Source of the DNA: a virus
Strand: one strand, 5' to 3'
Virus record (IMG/VR): IMGVR_UViG_3300025087_000622
Coordinates: 1 to 32,266 of that record
Length of the DNA stretch: 32,266 nt
Part shown: positions 21,448-29,001 of the stretch, piece after piece
Numbering within the stretch: position 1 is the first letter of the stretch
Layout of the letters: the number at the start of each line of letters is the position of its first letter
The notes under the pieces: generated by a model
What the model saw: only the letters and a program-made list of their open reading frames with translations
Databases searched by the model: none
What the model was told of the DNA's origin: nothing
Made by a program: the position numbers and the translations under genes

Positions 21448-21696
21448 ATGCACAACACGCCTCACACAATAAAAGCGAAATTGAAAATTAGTCATAACAG
21501 AAAAGGTAAAGGATTGGGATATGGATGCCAAGTTTACAGAAATCCCGAAACAAGCAAAAAGGCGGCGATGGAATTAAAATCTAAATATGGGAGATATGCG
21601 AAAGTATTTTTTAATCAAACGCACGGTCAATGGGAAGTTCAACCTCAATGGTCTAAATTAAGAAAGTTCTATGAAATTAAATATGGTCTTTTATGA
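21448..21696 (+). CDS. hypothetical 82-aa basic protein
   Basis: ATG 21448 is two bases after the ParB-like stop. The basic 82-aa product (GYGCQVYRNPETSKKAAMELKSKYGRYAKVFFNQTHGQWEVQPQW) looks like a small alpha/beta domain. It overlaps the TerS start as ATGA. Function unknown. Confidence 0.55.
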   Translation: MHNTPHTIKAKLKISHNRKGKGLGYGCQVYRNPETSKKAAMELKSKYGRYAKVFFNQTHGQWEVQPQWSKLRKFYEIKYGLL

Positions 21697-22172
21697 AGAA
21701 GAAGTACAACAAGAAAATAGCAGAGGAGTTTTGCAAACACATAGCCAGCGGCAACACGGTGCTTGATGTTTGTGCTATGACGGGACTTTCCCACGAAAGT
21801 TATTATAGTTGGCAGAGACCAGAGATCCCCGACAAAAAAAATGAGGGGAAAGTCAAAAATCCTCAATACCACCCTGAATTTGTTGATATGGTTAAAAAAG
21901 CAGAGGCGCAGTTCAAACTAACTCACCTCTCAATTATCAATAGAGCCGCCGCCGGAACGAAAGGAATAAGGAAAACAACGAAGCCCAACGGAGACGTCGT
22001 AGAGGAGGGGTATTGGATTGAACGCCCCATTTGGTACGCTTCCGCTTGGGTACTTGAGCGAAAGTTCAAAAAAGAATACGCAATACGCAGGGAAATCGGG
22101 GGAGATGACGGCAAGCCGATAGAAGTATTGCATATTTATAAACCAGAGAAAAAACCAGAAGGGGCGGAATGA
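21693..22172 (+). CDS. terS: terminase small subunit
   Basis: This 159-aa protein overlaps the preceding gene by ATGA. Residues 7-35 (IAEEFCKHIASGNTVLDVCAMTGLSHESYYSW) are the helix-turn-helix typical of TerS, followed by a central helix (VKKAEAQFKLTHLSIINRAAAG), and 'WIERPIWYASAWVLERKFKKEY', the conserved AWWLERR..-type segment. TerS binds packaging sites and guides TerL. Directly upstream of TerL, as expected. Confidence 0.85.
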   Translation: MKKKYNKKIAEEFCKHIASGNTVLDVCAMTGLSHESYYSWQRPEIPDKKNEGKVKNPQYHPEFVDMVKKAEAQFKLTHLSIINRAAAGTKGIRKTTKPNGDVVEEGYWIERPIWYASAWVLERKFKKEYAIRREIGGDDGKPIEVLHIYKPEKKPEGAE

Positions 22173-22220
22173 ATATTAAACCGAACATCCACAAAAGATG
22201 GATTAGGGGAGGTGATGCCA

Positions 22221-24349
22221 ATGCCCATACAGAATAGTTGGATACCACATCCTGGACCGCAAGAAGAAGCTCTCAGCCGAAGTGAGTACGAGATTTTGTA
22301 TGGGGGCTGATTGGTGCTCGGGGTGGCGGCAAGACTGAAGCTGGTTTAGTTTGGGAGACAGACCACGTTGACAAGCCACACTATAGGGGTTTGGTAATCA
22401 GAAAAAACGCTGATGACCTTTCGGACTGGAGAGACAGAGCTAGGAGATTTTATACCGGCTTGGGGGCAGAGTTTGTTGGACACCCTGGCGTGATACGCTT
22501 TCCTAGCGGGGCTATAATCAGAATGGGGCACCTCAAAGACGATCAAGCGTACACAAAGTATCAAGGACACGAATATCAAAGAATATTGATCGAAGAGTTG
22601 ACGCAGATACCAGATGAAAAACGATATTTACAGTTGATAGGCTCTTGCCGGTCGGTTCACCAAGACATCAAACCCCAGATATTTACAACAACAAATCCAG
22701 GTGGCGTGGGACACGCTTGGGTGAAAAAAAGATGGAACATAGCAACTCAAAAGGATTGGGGAAAGGCATTTTTAGCAGACGATACGGGCAGGTACCGGAT
22801 ATTTATACCGGCTAAGATTGACGACAACCCTACGCTGATGAAGAACGACCCAGGTTATGTTAAAACGCTTGAGGGCTACAAAAAAGTTGATAACGAGTTG
22901 TATATGGCTTGGCGGTGGGGTTCTTGGGATGTGTTTAGCGGGCAGGTGTTCAGGGAGTTCAATTACGCAAGGCACGTTACCGACAATTTCGAGTTCCACC
23001 TTGACCAATGCAAAAAGATCATAGCTTTCGACTGGGGTTATAACGCACCAGGTTGTGCTGTTTGGCTTGCGGTAGCACCGGAAAATAGGTTTGGCACAAA
23101 TCACATATATATCTATCGAGAAATATATCAAAACGAAAAGACGCCGGAAGAGTGGGGAAAGCAGATCGGGTTGTTCACAAGGATTGAGGAGACAGACTTT
23201 ATGGTACTCCCACACGACTGCTTTAGCAGAGATAGGAGCGGAAAGCGAACAATCGCCGATGTCTTCAAAAAAATGATCTCTACCCGCATTGTGGCCGGAA
23301 ACACACTGGCAAAAGGGGCGAGGTTAAATCGCTTGGCGGCTATGCACGACTTGTTGGCTGATGCGGGGGACGGAGTACCGTACTTGCGGATACACCCGAA
23401 AAACGAGAATCTGATCAGGACATTGCCGGAGCTGGTTTATGATGACGTTAAAATAGAAGACGTTGACAGCAGTTCAGAGGATCACTGTTTATCTGGAGAC
23501 ACTCTAGTACTAACGAATAAGGGTTGGATTAAGATTGAGGAATTACCGTTTGCAAAGATCACTGGTTATGATACAATAGTTATGGAATTAATAACTATTG
23601 ACGGAGACAGATTGCAATGTACGCCAAACCACAAAATATTAACACCAAAGGGATGGAAACAAGCAAGAGAATTAAAAGCGGGGGAATCGGTGTTGTCATT
23701 ATCTCTGAAACAATACAAGAATTTAGAGGAATTAGATATTATAAATGCGGAAAATATTATAGCAGACAAACAAAAAAAGCATCTGGTTCAAAAAGATTGC
23801 ACAGAGTCATTTGGGAATTTGTTAACGGCAAAATACCAAAAACCCATAACCTCCACCACAAAAACTGGGACAGATCAGACAACAGAATCTCAAACCTTGA
23901 ACTCACTGAAAAAGCAGAGCATCTTGCTTTTCATTCCTCTAACCCAACTGAAAAACAAAGAGAAGCTAGACGAAAAAATGCACTCGGAGCTTGTAGAAAG
24001 GGTAATCTCAAGATGTCTAAAAAACAAAGAAGTAAAGCGTCTAAAATCGGTTGGTTACGCAGGAAAAAGAGAGAAAGTTTATGATATCGGGATTAATCAT
24101 AGTGCTCACAGTTTTATTGTAAACGGTGGATTTGTGGTTCACAATTGTTACGATGCCGCCTCGCTGGGACTTATGGCTATATCGGTGAAGTACAAACTAT
24201 CAGCCGGTGCGATCAAGGGTCGCGTGCTAAAAGAAACTGAAGCCAGAATTAAGACAGACCCCAAGACCGGCGAAAGTTACACATACGATTTTGCAAAAGA
24301 AATAAAAGAGAAAATGAAAAGAAAAAGTAAAGATTGGAGGTACATTTGA
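22221..24349 (+). CDS. terL: terminase large subunit, frame-broken, intein-containing
   Basis: The N-terminus begins at ATG 22221 after GGAGG (MPIQNSWIPHPGPQEEAL..EILYGG) and is stopped by TGA at 22308-22310. The rest continues in another frame as GARGGGKTEAGLVW (Walker A), ILIEEL (Walker B, residues counted after the break), TTTNPGG (coupling), 'IIAFDWGYNAPG', 'PHDCFSRDRSGKRT' (nuclease motifs) and SEDH|CYDAASLG. Skipping 8 nt between GGC (22305) and GGT (22313) would give the usual YGGARGGGKT; a -1 slip would instead insert LIG. The 220-aa intein (23486-24145) is inserted between the His and Cys at nuclease motif III. TerL is the ATPase/nuclease motor. Expression of full protein therefore needs recoding or the break is an assembly or real mutation. 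Confidence 0.85.
22302..22315 (+). other. frame break at TerL Walker A
   Basis: TAT GGG GGC is followed by TGA in the N-terminal frame, while the Walker A codons GGT GCT CGG GGT GGC GGC AAG ACT begin at 22313 in a different frame. The GGGGG run and the matched Gly codons GGC/GGT 8 nt apart are the visible features. Options are a homopolymer error, an 8-nt insertion, -1 frameshifting, or a short translational hop. Confidence 0.7.
23486..24145 (+). other. intein in TerL (220 aa)
   Basis: The insertion starts with Cys1 (CLSGDTLVLTNKGWIKIEEL, block A), has block B 'LQCTPNHKILTPKGWKQARELKAGESV' with the TxxH signature, and ends with 'VYDIGINHSAHSFIVNGG' (block F) and VVHN (block G: penultimate His, terminal Asn), followed by Cys+1 of the extein. 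All residues needed for class 1 splicing are present. The 118-residue stretch between block B and block F has no recognisable endonuclease in the splicing frame; an HNH gene is read there in another frame. It interrupts a highly conserved active-site motif, the favoured site for inteins. Confidence 0.92.
23617..24084 (+). CDS. HNH homing endonuclease nested out-of-frame in intein
   Basis: A 155-aa ORF lies wholly inside the intein but in a different reading frame. Residues about 35-105 match the HNH_3-type homing nuclease: 'RGIRYYKCGKYYSRQTKKASG.KRLHRVIWEFVNGKIPKTHNLHHKNWDRSDNRISNLELTEKAEHLAFH', with the LHH and N..N motifs; the basic C-terminus (MSKKQRSKASKIGWLRRKKRESL) could bind DNA. ATG 23617 has GGAG at 23603-23606, about 10 nt upstream, so it can be translated by itself. 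The conserved block lies between the intein's splicing blocks, so both frames are used. This would make a homing enzyme separate from the splicing protein. A ribosomal -1 slip near the GGGGG at 23681 could alternatively join them. Confidence 0.82.
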   Translation: MYAKPQNINTKGMETSKRIKSGGIGVVIISETIQEFRGIRYYKCGKYYSRQTKKASGSKRLHRVIWEFVNGKIPKTHNLHHKNWDRSDNRISNLELTEKAEHLAFHSSNPTEKQREARRKNALGACRKGNLKMSKKQRSKASKIGWLRRKKRESL

Positions 24350-24456
24350 TCATTGTTTACAAATGCACAACTTGCAAAAGGATCGTAAACTCGTTGTCAG
24401 GGATAAAGAAGTGCGATATCTGTGGCAAGTTTTTGGTGAAGATCACGAGGATATAA
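24346..24456 (+). CDS. 36-aa zinc-ribbon protein, TTG start
   Basis: TTG 24346 overlaps the TerL stop (TTGA) and follows GGAGG at 24336-24340 with good spacing. The 36-residue product has CTTC (residues 7-10) and CDIC (23-26), a small zinc ribbon, and a basic remainder. It is too short to be found by a length cut. Function unknown; it is followed by two back-to-back hairpins without a U tract. Confidence 0.55.
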   Translation: MIIVYKCTTCKRIVNSLSGIKKCDICGKFLVKITRI

Positions 24457-24461
24457 AAAAG

Positions 24462-24510
24462 CACGCAAAATACGTTGCGTGGCTAACTCTGTCTTAACCT
24501 AGACAGTTAG
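24462..24510 (+). other. two adjacent hairpins downstream of TerL
   Basis: CACGCAA (24462) pairs with TTGCGTG (24475-24481) around a 6-nt loop; CTAA plus CTGTCT (24483-24494) pairs with AGACAG plus TTAG (to 24510) with a 2-nt bulge. There is no U tract, so this is not a classic terminator. It may be an RNA processing or stability element between the terminase and portal operons. Confidence 0.45.
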
Positions 24511-24551
24511 GTAAAACTAGTTATTCAGAATATAACATATTGCAAGGCGGG

Positions 24552-24578
24552 TTGTCAAGTGGCAGTTTATGATATAAT
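24552..24578 (+). promoter_or_regulatory. extended -10 promoter, near-leaderless gene
   Basis: TTGTCA (24552) and TATAAT (24573-24578), 15 bp apart, with TGA before the -10. The next ATG (24593) is 14 nt after the -10, so the RNA has an 8-nt or shorter leader and no Shine-Dalgarno site. Confidence 0.6.
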
Positions 24579-24592
24579 AGAGATGGAACATT

Positions 24593-24865
24593 ATGCTACC
24601 GAGCAGACTACAATCAAATGATGAGGCGATCATTACGGTTTGGCTGGACGAGAACGAAAACCACGCAAAAATACTGAAGCAATTTAGGTGCTGTGTTTGT
24701 GGTAGAATAGTATTTGAGTACTATGGTTCAGTCAGAATGATATTGCCAAGCGGACATACCATTAGCAAACCAAAGGTGGTACAATGTAAGGGTAGAATAT
24801 CCGGCAACAACCGGTGCGGTCAATGGGAAAATGTCGCTTGTAACATTAAATATTATATAGTTTGA
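24593..24865 (+). CDS. zinc-ribbon protein upstream of portal
   Basis: The 90-aa product has CCVC (residues 28-31) and two further Cys (CKGRISGNNRCG near residues 63-74) likely to complete a zinc site, and beta-strand-rich ends. The start has no ribosome site but lies close to a promoter start. Its stop is 16 nt before the portal ATG. It may be a head-assembly accessory; that is inference only. Confidence 0.55.
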   Translation: MLPSRLQSNDEAIITVWLDENENHAKILKQFRCCVCGRIVFEYYGSVRMILPSGHTISKPKVVQCKGRISGNNRCGQWENVACNIKYYIV

Positions 24866-24881
24866 ACGAAAGGCGAATATT

Positions 24882-26912
24882 ATGCCAGACGGATTTGAAA
24901 CTCGCGGACTGGACGATCAAAACGAGAGTTTGATTGTTGACGAAACGCCTCCTATGCAATTCCCGATTGAGGACGCAGAACTATTGCAGATATTTCGGGA
25001 CAAAAAATCACAAACGGAAAAGTACTACAGCGATATCGGTCTTAAGGAACGCCGAGAGAAGTTTAATAATTTCTACAAAGGCAAACACCTAGACACAGAC
25101 AAAATGGACGATTATCAGGTGCCGTATGTGGATAATCTGATTTGGCGGGACCTTGAAACTAGAGTATCTATCGCCGCCGGTAGAATGCCAGATATTGTGG
25201 CGACACCCGCTAATCGCTCCGAGCAGTCGGTGAGTTTATCCAAGGAGATAGAAAAATCCCTAGATTACAGAATAAATAGCGACTTCGCACAGAGGTTACT
25301 CAAGGACGGGTTGCGTCTCAACCACTTGAACCTTTTGGCGGCGATCAAGGTACGCTGGGACAAAAACGAGGGCAAGGATGGGGACTATAAATATGACCTA
25401 GTGCGACCAAGCAAACTCGGAGTAGACCCGAACGCAACAATACCACAGGACGGGTTCACCGCCGACAATATGAATTATATTTACGAGTACATAGACGAGC
25501 CGGTCAATCTGGTTATGTCGAAGTTTCCGAAAGCAAAAGAAAAGATCAGGGCTTTGTTCTCTGTCAAAAACCCGACCGGTAAAATAAGTGCTTCCAGCAT
25601 AAGATATGTTGAGTTTTGGTTTTCTTATTACAGCGAACAGGGCGAGAAAAAAGAGGGTGTAGCTTGGCTTTACGACAACATTGTTTTGGACAAAAACCTC
25701 AACCCGTATTGGGATTGGGAAGGTGTAGAAAAAGTATCAGAGAATATGAACGATCAGGGCGAATACGATGTCAGCGAGACCTTTCAGAACTTCTTCAACA
25801 AACCCCGAAAACCGTACATTTTCTTGAGCCACCAGAACTTGGGAGAAGGTCCCGTTGACACAACTTCGCCGGTGGAACAGGCCATACCAACCCAAGAGGT
25901 AATCAACAAACGTGGACGCCAGATCACCGAGATAGCGGACAGAGCTATACCGAAATTAGTGTTTTCAACGCAATACATATCAAAAGATGACATAGCCAGA
26001 ATTACACAAGACCCCTCCGAACACATCGCATTAGACGCACAGGACATCAAGCAGGCTTTTGCTATCATACCGGCGACTCCGCCCAACCCGATACTTTACA
26101 ACGACTTGGTGAGCAACCGGTCGGAAGTTGATAGTATGTTTTCAACCCACGGCACAACGCGAGGCGAGGTGCAACCCCAAGAGAGCGGGATATCTAAACA
26201 GATCACGCGAGAGGGCGACCTCACCATAGCAGATGACCTTGTAAACATTGTTGTAGAGCGAACGGTTTACGAAATGGCAAACTGGGCTTTGCAGATGATG
26301 AAGATGTTTTACGATAAATCTCACTATGTCCGACATATGGGAAAGGACGGCGAGATCGTAGAGGTTGAATTGACTCAAGACAAGATCGAGGACGGGATAG
26401 AAGTGTCGGTAAAAGCCTCCTCGACCGACAAGACAGAGCGAAAAACTCTCGCGGTAGAACTTGCCAAGTTGAAGTTTACCGATCCTCTGACGATGCTTGA
26501 AGACCTTGACGTACCCAATCCAAAGGAACGGGCAGAACGTTTGATGACTTTCCTGATGGGCGAACAGGACGGGTTTGCGACCTACCTAGCGGCTATTGGT
26601 ATTGATATAGCCAAAATACAGGGAAAGGGACAGGGGGGCGGTGGCGGAGCGGCAACCGGTGGGGCTGAAAAAGCACAGCAGGACATAGAAGCGATTTTGA
26701 GTGGTGAAGACGTACAACCGGAGGGCATACCGGACGAGGAGTATTTGCAGACGGTTATGGCTTACGTTAAAAGCCCAGACTTCGAACAAATTGATGACGG
26801 GGCAAAGCAGAAATTATTAGCGTATGTTCAGGGCTTGAAACAAATACTAGAACAAACCGCAGGGGAAACTCCACCGGCGGAGGCGGAGCCACAAAATGCT
26901 AATATCGGATGA
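24882..26912 (+). CDS. portal protein
   Basis: This 676-aa protein starts at ATG 24882 after AAAGG. Position after terminase and before scaffold and capsid, length, and content fit a portal: N-terminal 'FNNFYKGKHLDTDKMDDYQVPYVDNLIWRDLETRVSIAAGRMPDIVATPA' (P22/podovirus-like lead), a long helix 'SLSKEIEKSLDYRINSDFAQRLLKDGL', 'EFWFSYYSEQGEKKEGVAWLYD', and a Gly-rich, acidic C-terminus (GKGQGGGGGAATGGAEKAQQDIEAI). Portals form the dodecameric DNA gate at one capsid vertex. The assignment is by context and shape; no single residue is diagnostic. Confidence 0.8.
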   Translation: MPDGFETRGLDDQNESLIVDETPPMQFPIEDAELLQIFRDKKSQTEKYYSDIGLKERREKFNNFYKGKHLDTDKMDDYQVPYVDNLIWRDLETRVSIAAGRMPDIVATPANRSEQSVSLSKEIEKSLDYRINSDFAQRLLKDGLRLNHLNLLAAIKVRWDKNEGKDGDYKYDLVRPSKLGVDPNATIPQDGFTADNMNYIYEYIDEPVNLVMSKFPKAKEKIRALFSVKNPTGKISASSIRYVEFWFSYYSEQGEKKEGVAWLYDNIVLDKNLNPYWDWEGVEKVSENMNDQGEYDVSETFQNFFNKPRKPYIFLSHQNLGEGPVDTTSPVEQAIPTQEVINKRGRQITEIADRAIPKLVFSTQYISKDDIARITQDPSEHIALDAQDIKQAFAIIPATPPNPILYNDLVSNRSEVDSMFSTHGTTRGEVQPQESGISKQITREGDLTIADDLVNIVVERTVYEMANWALQMMKMFYDKSHYVRHMGKDGEIVEVELTQDKIEDGIEVSVKASSTDKTERKTLAVELAKLKFTDPLTMLEDLDVPNPKERAERLMTFLMGEQDGFATYLAAIGIDIAKIQGKGQGGGGGAATGGAEKAQQDIEAILSGEDVQPEGIPDEEYLQTVMAYVKSPDFEQIDDGAKQKLLAYVQGLKQILEQTAGETPPAEAEPQNANIG

Positions 26913-27795
26913 AGAAAAAGAGAAATGGTTAAATAGAGCCAAAAATGTCGGCAGTAAATTATTACCGAATTATTACAAGAATGCGGAGAACGCCAAGAAG
27001 TTTTACTCTGGGGCTGGTAAAATGCTGGTTGACACACTTCGAGCCGGTCCGAGAACAGGGGCTCAAATAGCGATGACTCGAACGGGGCAAAAAGAATACC
27101 AACCTGGGGCAACGGGAAACGTATTGCCGTCAGTTGAAAAAGCATTACTGGGAAATGATAAATTGGGCGATTTGCAATCAAGATACGAAAGTAACAAAGA
27201 ATTCGCACAAGGGGCAGGTTTGGGTAAGGCTAGTGCTTCTTTGGCTGGTGCTGGGACATTGGCGGGGGTTGCTCTCGACGTCATTCCCAGCACCGGTTCA
27301 GGGGGCAAAGCAGTAGTCAAAGAGGGTGCGGAAACATTGTTGAAAAAAGAAAGTAAAGATGTTATAAAAAGGGCAGTAAAAGCTGGAATACCGAAAGCAA
27401 AGGTGAATTGGTACAAAAAGGGAATGGAAGAAACTTTGAGGATAGCCGAAAGCAGAAGCAAATCAATATCAAAAGCAGTGGCTAACGGGATTGAGGATAG
27501 CGTATTGCAGATAGTTGATGAAAAAACCAAAGAAACAATTTACAAGATGATCCCCAAGGGAGATCTAAAAAAGTTTCACGATGCGATAGACAATCCACAG
27601 ATTGGGGATATGGCTGGTTTGCTCATCAAAGGCAAACGTTATCACATAACAGCCCATAATCCCGATTGGATGGAGTCCAGAGGTGCGATACCTGCGGGGA
27701 TAGCAACGATAGAGGAAATACCGAAAATCCCGAGATGGATAAAAGATCAATTTGGAAAGTTTGAGGGGAGTTTAAAAAGAAAAACTATGATATAA
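26896..27795 (+). CDS. head internal/minor structural protein
   Basis: This 299-aa protein starts 17 nt inside the portal gene. It has a charged helical start (EEKEKWLNRAKNVGSKLL), a Gly/Ala-rich hydrophobic stretch (residues about 110-135, GLGKASASLAGAGTLAGVALDVIP), then Lys-rich helices and a C-terminal beta region (MAGLLIKGKRYHITAHNPDW). The combination resembles minor head or injected proteins encoded beside portals. No enzyme motif visible. Family not recognised. Confidence 0.55.
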   Translation: MLISDEEKEKWLNRAKNVGSKLLPNYYKNAENAKKFYSGAGKMLVDTLRAGPRTGAQIAMTRTGQKEYQPGATGNVLPSVEKALLGNDKLGDLQSRYESNKEFAQGAGLGKASASLAGAGTLAGVALDVIPSTGSGGKAVVKEGAETLLKKESKDVIKRAVKAGIPKAKVNWYKKGMEETLRIAESRSKSISKAVANGIEDSVLQIVDEKTKETIYKMIPKGDLKKFHDAIDNPQIGDMAGLLIKGKRYHITAHNPDWMESRGAIPAGIATIEEIPKIPRWIKDQFGKFEGSLKRKTMI

Positions 27796-27796
27796 T
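27788..27796 (+). promoter_or_regulatory. extended -10 (TGATATAAT) promoter
   Basis: TATAAT at 27791-27796 has TG at -1 spacing; the -35 region is weak. The following ATG (27806) is 10 nt from the -10, again close to leaderless. It overlaps the stop region of the upstream gene. Confidence 0.5.
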
Positions 27797-27805
27797 GGAA
27801 ATAAT

Positions 27806-28117
27806 ATGGAAAAAGAATCAACAAAAGGTGTATCTGCGGAAAAGTCTAGGCAAATGGTAACTTTTGACGAAAAGGAATTGCCAGCCATTGAGGGTTGGCG
27901 TGTTAACGAGGAGTACACCATTGAATTGAAAGTTAAAGAAGTTTCGCAAAAGATCGGAGACGAATACTTTATGAGTGCCGAGGGCAAACGGGGCAAACCC
28001 ACAATGTCGGCGACTTTCGAGATCATTTCAGCGACAGCACGGGGAAACAATATGAAAAGCAAAATGGCGAACAGTCCCAAAATGGCGACTTTAAAAGAAA
28101 AATTAGATAAGTATTAG
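27806..28117 (+). CDS. hypothetical 103-aa head-region protein
   Basis: This protein begins with a charged helix and then a beta-rich segment (INGWR-type 'IEGWRVNEEYTIELKVKEVSQKIGDEYFMSAEGKRGKPTMSATFEI'), like a small beta-sandwich. Between minor head and scaffold genes, it may be a head completion or accessory protein. No recognised family. Confidence 0.55.
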   Translation: MEKESTKGVSAEKSRQMVTFDEKELPAIEGWRVNEEYTIELKVKEVSQKIGDEYFMSAEGKRGKPTMSATFEIISATARGNNMKSKMANSPKMATLKEKLDKY

Positions 28118-28152
28118 ATTGATAAAATATAATATCGAAAGGAGCATTTAAA

Positions 28153-28887
28153 ATGCCAAGCGAAGACGGAACTCAAAAACCAGAAGATGTTAAGATTGAG
28201 GGTGCTATCAAACCAGACGAAACAGCAGGGGGTGCTGGCGATGCTGACGGCGGCGAGAAAAAGGATAAAGACCCCGTTATGGAGGCACTTGAGGCGTTGC
28301 AGGGATCGATAAAAGGTATTGACGATAGAATATCGAACCTTGAAAAACCCGTAGAGCCTGGGGCAGAACCGGAGAAAAAAGAGGGAGAGGAGAAACCGGA
28401 GGGTTGGAAGCCTAAAACTTGGGACGACATACCGGCTAAATCTGAAGAAGTAGCTAAAAAGGTTTACGAGGAAGAGGAAAAGAAAAAGGAAGCAGATCAG
28501 ATTGAGGCGGAAGAGAAAAAGAAAGCATTTAACGAGGAGTTTGACCGGCAATTAGCAGAGGCGGAAACTAATGGCTTCATACCGGCGATGAAGAATGCAG
28601 AGGACGAAAACGACCCTGGCAGAGTGGCTAGGCGTGAGGTCGTGTCTATGGCAGTATCAATGGAAACCCTTAACCTCAAAAATGTTTCCGAAATGTGGAA
28701 AAGTCTAGCAGATCAAGGCATACACTTTGACGTGAAGTCTCGCAAATATATCAGATCCGAAAGGACTATGGACGGCAAGTCGGCACCGGTGGCATCATCA
28801 AACACCGCAACGGGCGAAAGCAAACCCCAGACCAAGTATGACGAGATCCACAACGCCAGAGATTTGCATTCATTGGTCAGGGAGTAA
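28153..28887 (+). CDS. scaffolding protein
   Basis: ATG 28153 follows AAAGGAG. The 244-aa product is acidic and helical, with Glu/Lys-rich coiled coil at about residues 90-155 (EEEKKKEADQIEAEEKKKAFNEEFD), Pro/Gly-rich N-terminal low complexity and a C-terminal basic/helical end (KYDEIHNARDLHSLVRE). This shape and position just before the capsid gene are typical of phage scaffold proteins that shape procapsids and are later lost. Assigned by context and composition. Confidence 0.75.
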   Translation: MPSEDGTQKPEDVKIEGAIKPDETAGGAGDADGGEKKDKDPVMEALEALQGSIKGIDDRISNLEKPVEPGAEPEKKEGEEKPEGWKPKTWDDIPAKSEEVAKKVYEEEEKKKEADQIEAEEKKKAFNEEFDRQLAEAETNGFIPAMKNAEDENDPGRVARREVVSMAVSMETLNLKNVSEMWKSLADQGIHFDVKSRKYIRSERTMDGKSAPVASSNTATGESKPQTKYDEIHNARDLHSLVRE

Positions 28888-28899
28888 ATAGCCCAAGTC

Positions 28900-28929
28900 T
28901 TGACAAGCCGAAACAACTGAAAGTATAAT
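28900..28929 (+). promoter_or_regulatory. major capsid promoter
   Basis: TTGACA (28900-28905) and TATAAT (28924-28929) have an 18-bp spacer. Start near 28936, then a hairpin and terminator (28953-28973) before the capsid gene. Confidence 0.75.
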
Positions 28930-28952
28930 ATAAGCAGAACGCTTTAAGCTGT

Positions 28953-28973
28953 CCGCCATTTTGGCGGTTTTTT
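28953..28973 (+). terminator. terminator/attenuator ahead of capsid gene
   Basis: CCGCC (28953-28957) pairs with GGCGG (28963-28967) around ATTTT and is followed by six T. An AAGC/GCTT hairpin precedes it. It sits between the capsid promoter and the ATG at 29002. Confidence 0.7.
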
Positions 28974-29001
28974 ATTAGAAAGTTATTAAGAAAGGACTAT
29001 T

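Noticed and set aside
22169-22237. 22-aa ORF overlapping TerS stop (ATGA) and TerL start
   Set aside because: No motif and it mostly spans the TerL ribosome site; could be a coupling leader but length gives no support.
22308-22310. TGA recoded as an amino acid in TerL
   Set aside because: TGA ends other genes (groEL, TerL, portal, 12863 overlap) and is not found in frame elsewhere; and reading through leaves the Walker A out of frame.
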